In this document: positions 1 to 6,697 of the stretch, one piece after another
How the letters are laid out: each line of letters starts with the position of its first letter
Numbering within the stretch: the first letter of the stretch is position 1
Assembly (NCBI GenBank): GCA_946480965.1
Contig: CAMLMI010000263.1
Coordinates: 1 to 6,697, forward strand
DNA length: 6,697 bases
Direction: 5' to 3'
Source: an uncultured Verrucomicrobiales bacterium
GTDB taxonomy: Bacteria; Verrucomicrobiota; Verrucomicrobiae; Limisphaerales; CANJSG01
Translations under genes and position numbers: made by a program
Notes under the pieces: generated by a model
Told to the model about the DNA's origin: nothing
The model's database searches: none
The model's input: only the letters and a program-made list of their open reading frames with translations

Positions 1-2766
1 CTGCTTGATGGCTTCCTTCAGATCCCCCTGGATCTCGGCCACGCCCGAGAGACCAAAATAGGACTGGTAGATCGGTTTCTCGGCCGTGGTGAGGAGCAGT
101 TCGTAGGCGGCCTTGGCTTCGGGGTAGCGCTGCATCTTGAAGAGAGCCGTGGCCTTGTTCTGGAGGGCCGAGAGGTTCTTGGGGTTCTTGGCGAGGATCT
201 TGTCCAACGGGGCCAGCGCTTCCGAGTTCCGGTTGGCCGTGATCAACAAAGCCGACTTGTCCATCAGGATGGTTTCGTCCTGGGGATCGAGCGCCAGCTT
301 GTTGTCGATCTCCCTCAGGGCACGATCCAGTTGTCCGGTCCTCAGATAGTAGGATGTCAAGAGCGTCTCCAGCCCGAGATTGTTGCGGTCCTTGGCCAGG
401 GCGTTCCTGAGGATCGATTCGCCCTTGGCCAGATCGCCCTTGGAGGCGTGGGCGAGGGACTCGACGTTTATCAACTGCAGTTCCTGCGCCGGGGTCGGCT
501 TCACGCCACCGCTGCGGGCCGTGGCCAAGACGCGCAGGGCTTCATCGGGCTGCTGCAGATCGAGCCGGGTCATCGAAAGGGCGATCAGGATGTCCAGGTT
601 GCCCGGTGAAAGTTCTAGGGCACGGGAGAGATGAATCAGGCTCTGGCGCATGTTGCCGCCGATCGCCAACATGGAGCCGATTCGGATCAAGCTGGCGGGT
701 TCGTCGGCCAAGCCGAAAGCATTGAGCGCGCCCTGCAGGACTGCGGGCTCGTCGATGATCGCCTGCCAGGACGGGCTGAGGGCCGGAGGCGTGCCGTTCG
801 GTTTCTGGAGATAAGCGTTGTAGGCGAGATTGGCCGCTGCGACCGGGTTGCCCGGGTTCTCCTCGTCGAGCGGATTGGTCGGCTTGAGGTCGGCGGCGAC
901 CTGGAACGCGATCTGGGCGTTGGTGAGATTGCCGGAGCGTTGCAGCGTGACGCCCCAATCGTTCAGCTCCAGCGAATAGAGGCGCTTCAGATAGCTGGCA
1001 TCCAGATTGGCCCGGGAATCGATGGAGAGCAGCGAGGAGAAGAGGGTGGCATCCATCTTGTCCCAATAGGCCGAGGTGACGGCGATCTGTTCGGCGGTCG
1101 GGGGCGGCGGCAGGAGCTGGCCCTCGGCATACGGCGTCAATTCGTAGAGCCCGGCTTTGGGCGCGACGCGGAAGGCCTCGAAGTAGTAGCCGTAACTCGG
1201 ATGCAGATAGAAGAGCGGCATCTGCTTTTGGAGGGCCATCGCCGTTTGCAGCATCTGGATTGGCTCCAGTTCGCCTATGAGGTTGAAGTTCGTCGGCCAC
1301 GCTCCGGCCAGATCGGCGTGCTGGCGGCTGAGCTTGGCGATGGTGTTGGTGTATTTCAGGCGGGCGGTGTCAAGCAGCACGTCGTTGCGCGCCTTGCCGT
1401 TCTTCTGGGCGGCGGCCTCCAAGAGGATCAGGCGGAAACCGTCGTCGCTGAGGATCGCGGACCGTTGCTCGGGCAGGGACTCCAGCTTGGCCAGCATGGC
1501 GAAGTTGAGCGTCGGGCCGTTGGTGAACCGGATGGAGCGCGAGGACTCGACCGCGAGTAGCACCGGTGCGGCCAGCACCGCCAACAGGAACGCATAGCCG
1601 ACCGCTTGGCCGATCATGCGCGCCGCAGGTTGGCTGCGCTGCCACTTCGACTCCGGCTCGGTCAGCAGCACCAGCAGCACATACCCCGTGAAGTAGCCGA
1701 TGCTCAGCGCCATCAGATAATACATCGTGAGGTAGGGGAACAGCTCGAAGCCCAGTTTGAACGGCCCGAACGGCACGGCGAACGATCCGGCGATGCCGGC
1801 ACCCGCGAACGCGATGCCCGCCACCACGAAGAGGAAGCTCAGCATGTTCCGCCCGAGCGAACTGGTCTCGGTGCTCATCGAGGGCCAGCGGAACCCGATC
1901 AGGATGAGCGGCACCAGCGACGTCATGCTCATCAGCAGGAACTGTAGCCTGAGCCGAGGCATGATCGTGAACGGCGTCAGGATCATCTGCTTCTGCGCCG
2001 CGAGATTGGCCATCAACGCCTCGCCAAATGGCAAACCATCAGTGCCCTTCATCGCCGAGACGATGGGCAGCAGCAGATAGAGGCTTAAACCGGCCACACC
2101 GAAGCCGACCGTTTTGAAGAGGAACGGAAACTGGAAGAACTTCATCCCGCGAATCCAGATCAGGGCGGCGACGAAGAACGGGAAGAACGCGATCATCGCG
2201 GCGTTGTTGGTCACGCCCAGTCCGTAGGCCAGTGCCAAGAAATGCACCCAGCGGTCCTTGCCGGTGAGGCGGTGCTCCATCAAGCAGCGGATGCAGTAGG
2301 CGAAGACCAGCAGGTCGAGCATCTCGCCGGTCAAAGCCGTGGCGTGTTCCCAGAACTTGAGCTGGAAGGCGCAGACCATCGCCGCCACGACCGGAGGCAC
2401 CCATGCAAGGGGGATGGAGAGCAAACCCTTTTCATGCGGCTCGCGGTTGCGCTGATCGCGCGTGCGGTCATGCGGCAGGATCGCCACCGTCCGGGCCAAC
2501 TGGTAGAGCGCCGCCGCCGCGAACACGGCCGAAAGCAGGTTCATGGCGAAGAACTGGGCCGATCCGCCGATCCAGCCGATGGGCCGCGTCAGCAGCCAGA
2601 GCAGGGGACGCGCGGTTTGGTTGTAGGGTTCCCATTGCGCGACCTCGTTGGCCGTCGCGAGGCTGGCGAGGCTCACGAAGGAGTTCAACGTGGCCAGAAA
2701 GATCGCCAATCCGGCCAAGGAAACGATCCAGGGCAGGCTGCTGAAGAGACGGAAGGGCTTCTGCAT
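1..2766 (-). CDS. DUF2723-family polytopic membrane protein with C-terminal TPR array (3' end beyond window)
   Basis: The frame is open for 922 codons from ATG at 2766 to the left edge; the C-terminus is missing. The start is the only in-frame ATG upstream of the first membrane helix; no clear Shine-Dalgarno precedes it. About eleven hydrophobic segments span residues 12-408, including roughly 12-32, 72-92, 118-137, 146-162, 173-204 (two helices), 215-236, 275-291, 307-328, 345-368 and 386-408. The stretch LKFWEHATALTGEMLDLL (137-154) and YGLGVTNNAAM (181-191) match the DUF2723 pattern of FW..A...E.Y.L followed by GL...N. DUF2723 occurs in the eukaryotic O-mannosyltransferase TMEM260 (GT117), so a GT-C type glycosyl transfer role at the membrane is possible. 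Residues 420-600 are a soluble linker. From about 603 on there are TPR-like helix pairs, with clear units near 603-631, 689-722, 723-757, 762-795, 796-829, 830-863, 864-897 and a cut one from 898; repeats end in phrases such as ALELSPGN, KLALDPQD and ILAKNPKN. The usual acidic D.GE motif of the first loop is not recognisable (TANEVAQW at 37-44). Substrate unknown; family call from memory of its pattern. Confidence 0.85.
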   Translation of the reverse strand, partial: MQKPFRLFSSLPWIVSLAGLAIFLATLNSFVSLASLATANEVAQWEPYNQTARPLLWLLTRPIGWIGGSAQFFAMNLLSAVFAAAALYQLARTVAILPHDRTRDQRNREPHEKGLLSIPLAWVPPVVAAMVCAFQLKFWEHATALTGEMLDLLVFAYCIRCLMEHRLTGKDRWVHFLALAYGLGVTNNAAMIAFFPFFVAALIWIRGMKFFQFPFLFKTVGFGVAGLSLYLLLPIVSAMKGTDGLPFGEALMANLAAQKQMILTPFTIMPRLRLQFLLMSMTSLVPLILIGFRWPSMSTETSSLGRNMLSFLFVVAGIAFAGAGIAGSFAVPFGPFKLGFELFPYLTMYYLMALSIGYFTGYVLLVLLTEPESKWQRSQPAARMIGQAVGYAFLLAVLAAPVLLAVESSRSIRFTNGPTLNFAMLAKLESLPEQRSAILSDDGFRLILLEAAAQKNGKARNDVLLDTARLKYTNTIAKLSRQHADLAGAWPTNFNLIGELEPIQMLQTAMALQKQMPLFYLHPSYGYYFEAFRVAPKAGLYELTPYAEGQLLPPPPTAEQIAVTSAYWDKMDATLFSSLLSIDSRANLDASYLKRLYSLELNDWGVTLQRSGNLTNAQIAFQVAADLKPTNPLDEENPGNPVAAANLAYNAYLQKPNGTPPALSPSWQAIIDEPAVLQGALNAFGLADEPASLIRIGSMLAIGGNMRQSLIHLSRALELSPGNLDILIALSMTRLDLQQPDEALRVLATARSGGVKPTPAQELQLINVESLAHASKGDLAKGESILRNALAKDRNNLGLETLLTSYYLRTGQLDRALREIDNKLALDPQDETILMDKSALLITANRNSEALAPLDKILAKNPKNLSALQNKATALFKMQRYPEAKAAYELLLTTAEKPIYQSYFGLSGVAEIQGDLKEAIKQ

Positions 2767-2867
2767 AGGTGTAGCGGTTACGGCGGAGTTCAGCCCATGC
2801 GCGGACCGGTTGGCAAGCCCGGGGGCGTTTTCCGGGGTGGTTTTGGCAACGGACAGTCGGTGGCTCT

Positions 2868-4028
2868 TTATTGCATCTGGTCCGCGAGCGAGCCGCTGTA
2901 GCCGGTCAATTCGAGGAATGCCGAACCGATCTCGCGTCCGGCACCGTCCAGCACGCGGCAGGCACCTTCCCAGTAGGCGATGCCACCGAGCGAGCCGGTC
3001 AGCTCCTGCTTCGCTGCCAGTGGTGAGAGCGTCAGCGTGGTCGCCGGGGCAAAGCCTTCCGGCAGCTTCAACCGAATGCCCGCAGGATAGACCGCGCTGG
3101 TGTCGGGGCTACGCCACGTTCCGGTGGGTTCCCAAGTGAACCGGTCCGGCCCGATCTGTCGGACACGGCCTGCGCGGTCGATGTGCGCCAAGGTGGAAAA
3201 CCGGTCGATGGTGCCGTCCTTTCGCCGCAGCACATAGACCATCAGTTCGGTGCCGTCGTGGAACTGGATGGCCGTCCAGTCCCAGCCGGTCTGCCCGTCC
3301 TCCAATTGGCTGGAGCTGATCTCGTGGTCCATCCACGACTCGCCCGTAACCGGAATCGTCTCCGTGCCGAGTCGCAGTTCGCCGGAGGTTTGCAGTCGGG
3401 TGAAGGTCAAGTAATGGCTCGCGGCGGTCGGATCGGCGCCTTTGCGGGAAAGACCGTTGGTGCCGAAGACGACCAGCGGTTTGCTCGGCACGAGCCGGAG
3501 CCGGAACGACGCTTCGGCCCGGATTCCGCCGAAGAGCTCCATTGCTTCCGTCGTGTCGTTCGTCATCCGCAGGCGCCACGGGCCGTTGAAAACCGCCAAC
3601 CGGTTCGTGGCCGCGTTCGCGTCCCAGCCTCCGCGGTTGATCCGCTCTTGATGGAGGAAGCGGCCGGTCTTGGCGTCCAGCAGCGCCATGTGGGCGAGAT
3701 AGAGCTGATCGTTCGACGTGGTTGTCGCGGCCAGAAGCGGCGCAGCGCGGCGGAAGAATGTGGCCTGATAGCCAAAGCGGCGGCCGTCGGTGGCCATCAG
3801 GTGACCGGTGACATACCACCACTCGATCTTGAACTCCGGATGGCTTCCGTGGTCGCGCGGAAAGGTGAACCGCTGGCCGGCCTGCGGCACGGCGAAGCCA
3901 TCGGCGGTGATGCGGAGTGGTTCTTGGCCCGAGACGCTGGAGGTAAGGAACAGGACGGCTAACAAAAAGACCCGGACTGAAACCACAGATGGACACAGAT
4001 GGACACAGATGTGGGACGGGAAAGACAT
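2868..4028 (-). CDS. AttH/CrtC-like secreted lipocalin-fold protein of an AttEFGH-type ABC transport system
   Basis: Complete gene of 386 codons from ATG at 4028 to TAA at 2868-2870. A hydrophobic segment (about residues 18-32, VRVFLLAVLFLTSSV) followed by SVSG and QEP looks like a signal peptide cut near residue 34; there is no lipobox, so a soluble exported protein is expected. The mature part carries the family hallmarks in order: FPRDHGSHPEFKIEWWYVTG (about 56-75), FGYQATFFR (85-93), GLSRKG then SHYLTFTRL (about 192-212), ESWMDHEISSSQLEDGQTGWDW (about 230-251), DGTELMVYVLR (258-268), YWEGAC (352-357) and ELTGYSG (373-379). These span both calycin-type halves of the CrtC N-terminal/Lipocalin_9 families. 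It most likely binds or carries a hydrophobic ligand handed over by the adjacent FtsX-type permease; a carotenoid 1,2-hydratase activity is the less likely alternative because no carotenoid genes are nearby. The start is uncertain: ATG 4028 puts a repeat-encoded peptide (HICVHLCPSVV) ahead of the signal segment, while GTG at 3986 gives a cleaner 372-residue form. No Shine-Dalgarno supports either. The frame is open even further upstream. Confidence 0.88.
   Translation of the reverse strand: MSFPSHICVHLCPSVVSVRVFLLAVLFLTSSVSGQEPLRITADGFAVPQAGQRFTFPRDHGSHPEFKIEWWYVTGHLMATDGRRFGYQATFFRRAAPLLAATTTSNDQLYLAHMALLDAKTGRFLHQERINRGGWDANAATNRLAVFNGPWRLRMTNDTTEAMELFGGIRAEASFRLRLVPSKPLVVFGTNGLSRKGADPTAASHYLTFTRLQTSGELRLGTETIPVTGESWMDHEISSSQLEDGQTGWDWTAIQFHDGTELMVYVLRRKDGTIDRFSTLAHIDRAGRVRQIGPDRFTWEPTGTWRSPDTSAVYPAGIRLKLPEGFAPATTLTLSPLAAKQELTGSLGGIAYWEGACRVLDGAGREIGSAFLELTGYSGSLADQMQ
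3981..4012 (+). repeat. 32-bp dispersed-type repeat, copy A, built of 10-bp units
   Basis: The copy reads AACCACAGAT, GGACACAGAT, GGACACAGAT, GT, that is, three near-identical 10-bp units and a partial fourth. It matches the reverse complement of copy B at 4131-4162 in 30 of 32 positions; the only change is GG to AA at the start of the third unit. It overlaps the 5' part of the lipocalin reading frame, where it encodes ICVHLCPSVV on the minus strand. The form resembles a repeat I remember as widely scattered between genes of Verrucomicrobiota and other environmental bacteria; that recollection is not verified here. Confidence 0.85.
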
Positions 4029-4037
4029 GGTCCAACC

Positions 4038-4059
4038 GGATCGTGATTGTTCTCGATCC
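4038..4059 (-). promoter_or_regulatory. 22-nt dyad/hairpin upstream of the lipocalin start
   Basis: GGATCG (4038-4043) and CGATCC (4054-4059) are perfect inverted arms. Inside them, after one mismatched pair (4044/4053), GA pairs with TC, leaving a 4-nt loop at 4047-4050. On the minus strand it lies just 9 nt ahead of the ATG at 4028, inside the spacer between the two inverted repeats. It could be a protein-binding dyad, an mRNA hairpin affecting initiation, or part of the repeat element. It is not followed by a T tract, so it is not a typical intrinsic terminator. Confidence 0.4.
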
Positions 4060-4130
4060 TGCATTTGGCCCTTGGCGGAGATGGCGGCTAACGGGAGTTC
4101 GCCGCTACGCACGATGGGCGGCTGTCTTGA

Positions 4131-4162
4131 ACATCTGTGTTTATCTGTGTCCATCTGTGGTT
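4131..4162 (-). repeat. 32-bp dispersed-type repeat, copy B, inverted relative to copy A
   Basis: On the minus strand this copy reads AACCACAGAT, GGACACAGAT, AAACACAGAT, GT. It begins 11 bp after the permease stop codon and lies in opposite orientation to copy A, 118 bp away. Read through in the lipocalin frame it is free of stops (MDTDKHRC), and in another frame it gives NHRWTQINTD, the type of peptide that such repeats add to mis-called ORFs. It is non-coding in the most reasonable gene model. Confidence 0.85.
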
Positions 4163-4173
4163 GAAAAAGGGCG

Positions 4174-6697
4174 TCACTCCTCCCGATCCGCCGGGAGCTT
4201 CGCACCCCAGCGGCCGACCCAAAGGGCCACGCCCGTTCCGGCCAGCAACACCAGCGCACCCAATGCTGTCAGTCCGGCGATGGGCCACGCCTGTTGCAGC
4301 GTCCAGCCGAAGGTCTGTTTGTTGATCACGAAGATGAGCAACCAACCCAGCGCCAGGCTGACGACGAGCCCCGCCAGCAATCCGGCGAAGGCGGTCAAAG
4401 CACCTTCCAGCGCGGCGGCGCGGGCGATCTCGCCGTGCGACAATCCGATGGCCCGCAACGTGGTCAGTTCGGGGCGCCGCTGGAGCAACAGGCTCGCCAG
4501 CGTCATGGCCAAGCCGATCACCGCCACGACCACGCCGATGAATTCGAGCGCGTAGGTGATGGCGAAGGTCTGGCCGAAGATGCGGAGGATTTCGCGGCGG
4601 AGATGAGCGTTGGTGAAGACGCTCAGGCCGGGATGTTCGGCGAGAATGGAAGAACGGACCGAGTCCGCGTCGGTGCCGGGGCGCAGCTTGAGGATGACGC
4701 TGCTGGCCTGGTCCGCGCCGAACCAGCGGATGAGATGGCTTCGTTCCACCACGATGGAGCCGCGTTCGTTGCCGTAGTCGGCGAAGACACCGACGAGCCG
4801 CAGGGTCCTCGGACCGGTCGGCGTCGGCACCGTCAACGCATCGCCGGCCTTCAGGGAAAACCGTTCGGTGAAGCTCTCGCTGACGAAGGCGAGATTCGTG
4901 TTGCTCGCCGGGTCGAAGGCTTCGGGCGGCGGCGCGGTGATCCAGGCGAGGTCCGCGTGTTCCCGGGTGAAGGCGACATCGGCCCCGACCAGCATGGTGG
5001 AGGCGGAGGGGAGCTGGATTTCGTGGGCTTGAATGACGTTGGCCGCCAGCACTTCGGGGCGGGTGATGATGGCGCGCCAGGTGGCGCCGGCAATGCGGTT
5101 GTCGGTGGAGGCGCTCTGGGCGCCGGCGCTGGACATGTAGAGATCCGCCTGGAAGGACCGGGCGATCCAGCCGCGCATGGTGGTGTCGAAGCTGCCAACC
5201 AGAATCGCCATGCCCGCCGTCATGGCCACGGCGCAGCACAGACTGGCGGTGGCCAAGCGATGGCGGCCGGTCGGCGGCGCGACCTGCGAGAGCGCCAAGC
5301 GCCACAGGGGCGACCAACGTCCCAACGGCTGGAGCCATAGCGCTAGTCGTTGCAGCAGTTCGCCGCTGAAGATGCCGCCGGCGAAGATCCAGCACAGCGC
5401 GGCCGCGTGGCCGCCGAGCGGGAATCGGATGCCGCCTTCGAAACGCAACGGCGGCAACAGCGCCAGCGCGACTCCCAGGGCGGCCAGAGCCCAACCCAGC
5501 GTTGGGCTGCGCAAGACGCGGGGGCCGGGTTCGTGGCCTCCGCCGCGCACCAGCAATTGGGCCGGAGGCGTGCGGGCGGCGGTGCGGGCGGGGGCCCAGC
5601 CGGCGATGAGGCCTGCGACCACAGCCAGTGCCACCGCGAGGAGGAGTTCTCCCGGAGCCAGCGCGGCGGCGTCGGCGGACGAGGCGCGGTAGAGGGCGTT
5701 GACCGTCTGGCCGACCATGCGGACGGCGATTTGCGCGCCGAGCCAACCGAGTCCGGCGCCGAGCACGCCACCGGCGAGGCCCAGCATCGCCGCTTCCAGC
5801 AACCATGCTTGCCGCAGGGTCGCTTCTTCCACGCCGAGCGCGCGCAGAATGCCGATCTCGGTGCGCCGTCGGATGACTGCGCCGTCGAGCGCCTGGAAGA
5901 TGAGGTAGAGCCCGACGAGCAGGGCGATGAGGGAGAGAATGGTGAGATTGAGGCGGAAGGCCCGGGTCATCACTGCGCCGCTCTCGCGCCGTTGCGTGGA
6001 GGATTCGACCAGCCAGCGACCGGCGGACGCGTCGTCGAGCACGCGTTTGATCCGATCCCTGCGCTCGGGCCGATCGTCGCCGGATTCCAGGACGACTTCG
6101 ATCCAGTCGATGCGCTCAGGCCGCCCGTTGAGGCTCTGGAGGGCGCGTTGGTCCATGACGAGCAGCGAGCGCGGCGGCGCGGGTTGATCGGGCAGGGTCG
6201 GAATGACGCCGGCGATTTCCAGCGGAACCACGGTGTCGTTGATCAACAGCGGGAGGCGTCCGCCGGGCATCAATCCCTTCTCGGCGGCGAGCGCGGCGCT
6301 GACGAAGACGGCGCGGGGACTGGAGAAGAACTCCCAGAAGCGGTTCGTGCGGCCGCCGTCGCCGGTTTGGTTGAACCACGAAGGAGGCGCGTCCGGGCGG
6401 TTCTGGGCGGTGCGGCTTTCGCGGACGTTTTGCAGTCCGATGAGATCGAGGCCGACCAACTGGTAGGTGCGGCGCAGGCCAATGGCCGTTTCGTCGGGCG
6501 CGGGCGGTTCGGTTGCGGTGGTCTCGACGACCGGGATCAGGTGGACGGCCTCGGAGCCGAGCTGGCGGCGGAGTTCCGGCAAGACGGAGTCGGGCAGGGA
6601 ACCGGCCGGGCTGCGCACGATCCAGTCGCTCTGCGCGGACAGGAGACCGGTGAAATTCTCAAAGCTGGCGAGGACGGCGCGGTTCGCCAGGCGGATG
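4174..6697 (-). CDS. Two-unit FtsX/MacB-type ABC transporter permease (AttF/AttG-like fusion), 5' end beyond window
   Basis: The frame is open from the right edge to TGA at 4174-4176, 840 visible residues (numbered here from 6696). The GTG at 6616-6618 is not the start: the frame continues upstream with IRLANRAVLASFENFTGLLS, typical of sequence just after the first helix of this family, so only the first few dozen residues are missing. Order: a large extracytoplasmic MacB-like domain to about 245; helix 248-270; the FtsX signature RRRTEIGILRALGV near 276-289 and helices to about 371; two middle helices (about 400-418 and 427-445); helix 481-502 starting the second half; a second extracytoplasmic domain to about 710 with VGVFADYGNERGSIVVERS; then helix 714-738, RRPELTTLRAIGLSHGEIAR near 740-759, and helices near 760-792 and 805-828. 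This duplicated layout fits lipid or lipoprotein-type export permeases. It has no nucleotide-binding domain, so a separate ATPase is needed, expected next to the missing 5' end. The neighbouring AttH-like lipocalin downstream supports an AttEFGH-type system. Confidence 0.9.
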   Translation of the reverse strand, partial: IRLANRAVLASFENFTGLLSAQSDWIVRSPAGSLPDSVLPELRRQLGSEAVHLIPVVETTATEPPAPDETAIGLRRTYQLVGLDLIGLQNVRESRTAQNRPDAPPSWFNQTGDGGRTNRFWEFFSSPRAVFVSAALAAEKGLMPGGRLPLLINDTVVPLEIAGVIPTLPDQPAPPRSLLVMDQRALQSLNGRPERIDWIEVVLESGDDRPERRDRIKRVLDDASAGRWLVESSTQRRESGAVMTRAFRLNLTILSLIALLVGLYLIFQALDGAVIRRRTEIGILRALGVEEATLRQAWLLEAAMLGLAGGVLGAGLGWLGAQIAVRMVGQTVNALYRASSADAAALAPGELLLAVALAVVAGLIAGWAPARTAARTPPAQLLVRGGGHEPGPRVLRSPTLGWALAALGVALALLPPLRFEGGIRFPLGGHAAALCWIFAGGIFSGELLQRLALWLQPLGRWSPLWRLALSQVAPPTGRHRLATASLCCAVAMTAGMAILVGSFDTTMRGWIARSFQADLYMSSAGAQSASTDNRIAGATWRAIITRPEVLAANVIQAHEIQLPSASTMLVGADVAFTREHADLAWITAPPPEAFDPASNTNLAFVSESFTERFSLKAGDALTVPTPTGPRTLRLVGVFADYGNERGSIVVERSHLIRWFGADQASSVILKLRPGTDADSVRSSILAEHPGLSVFTNAHLRREILRIFGQTFAITYALEFIGVVVAVIGLAMTLASLLLQRRPELTTLRAIGLSHGEIARAAALEGALTAFAGLLAGLVVSLALGWLLIFVINKQTFGWTLQQAWPIAGLTALGALVLLAGTGVALWVGRWGAKLPADREE

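Larger units (their letters stand above)
3981..4162. repeat. 182-bp composite element: inverted 32-bp arms around a 118-bp spacer
   Basis: Two almost identical 32-bp arms face each other around 4013-4130. A transcript from the permease into the lipocalin gene could fold these arms into a 30-pair stem interrupted only by the two-base mismatch. There is no transposase gene, and I could not identify a target-site duplication flanking the arms, so it could be a MITE-like or REP-pair (BIME-like) unit, or simply two independent repeat copies. It fills most of the permease-lipocalin gap and extends into the lipocalin N-terminal codons. Confidence 0.6.

Noticed and set aside
631..1560. 309-codon plus-strand open frame opposite the DUF2723-TPR gene
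   Set aside because: It lies antisense to a clear TPR-coding frame, is rich in Gly, Arg and Glu with no recognisable domain, and is explained by the codon use of the real gene.
2767..2867. Intrinsic terminator or promoter between the lipocalin and DUF2723-TPR genes
   Set aside because: No stable stem with a following T tract on the minus strand and no convincing -35/-10 pair; GCCCGGGGGC at 2817-2826 can only form a stem with a two-base loop.
3183..3962. 259-codon plus-strand open frame opposite the lipocalin gene
   Set aside because: The minus-strand frame carries all AttH-family motifs across this interval; the antisense frame has no family features.
3981..4162. CRISPR array
   Set aside because: Only two copies, inverted relative to each other, with a 118-bp spacer and internal 10-bp periodicity; this is not a repeat-spacer layout.
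4029..4259. Longer form of the lipocalin starting at 4259 or 4154
   Set aside because: The frame is open, but the extra residues come from the permease 3' end read out of frame, from repeat copy B and from the spacer, and would bury the signal peptide about 95 residues inside.
4294..5340. 348-codon plus-strand open frame opposite the permease
   Set aside because: Low-complexity Gly/Asp/Gln/Arg-rich product antisense to the well-supported permease.
4088..5806. 572-codon open frame on the minus strand inside the permease gene
   Set aside because: Its product is Arg/Pro/His-rich and has no domain pattern, while the overlapping frame gives a textbook FtsX permease. It is an out-of-frame shadow in GC-rich DNA that ends by reading through repeat copy B.
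6616..6618. GTG as the permease start codon
   Set aside because: The frame continues open to the window edge with residues typical of the family just after the first membrane helix, so the true start is outside the window.

Overview
This window carries three genes, all on the minus strand, so it is best read from right to left. The flanking two are cut by the window edges. From right to left they are: the C-terminal ~840 residues of a large FtsX/MacB-type ABC transporter permease (4174-6697, its start lies beyond the right edge); a complete secreted lipocalin-like protein of the AttH/CrtC-like family (stop at 2868, start near 4028 or 3986); and the first 922 residues of a polytopic membrane protein with a DUF2723 (GT-C glycosyltransferase-like) core followed by a TPR array (start at 2766, continuing past the left edge).

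The DNA is GC-rich. The DUF2723-plus-TPR protein resembles, as far as I recall, a family common in Verrucomicrobiota (Pedosphaera/Limisphaerales-type genomes). The dispersed repeat built on the 10-mer GGACACAGAT, whose translations contain peptides such as NHRWTQINTD and ICVHLCPSV, is also something I associate with Verrucomicrobiota, Planctomycetota and similar environmental bacteria. A verrucomicrobial origin is therefore likely but not proven.

The permease and the lipocalin fit the AttEFGH type of transport system: an ATPase, FtsX-type permease function (two FtsX units fused here in one chain) and an exported lipocalin, AttH, that probably handles a lipid or other hydrophobic ligand outside the inner membrane. 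The ATPase would be expected just beyond the right edge. The DUF2723-TPR gene follows after 101 bp; it may be co-transcribed, but no functional link is evident.

The most unusual structure is the 145-bp gap between permease and lipocalin and the start of the lipocalin gene. Two copies of a 32-bp repeat (3981-4012 and 4131-4162, 30 of 32 bases identical) lie in opposite orientation around a 118-bp spacer that contains its own 22-nt hairpin (4038-4059). One copy ends 11 bp past the permease stop. The other runs into the lipocalin reading frame, so it either codes for part of its N-terminus or sits in its translation initiation region. No RNA genes, CRISPR arrays, transposase genes or convincing terminators were seen.
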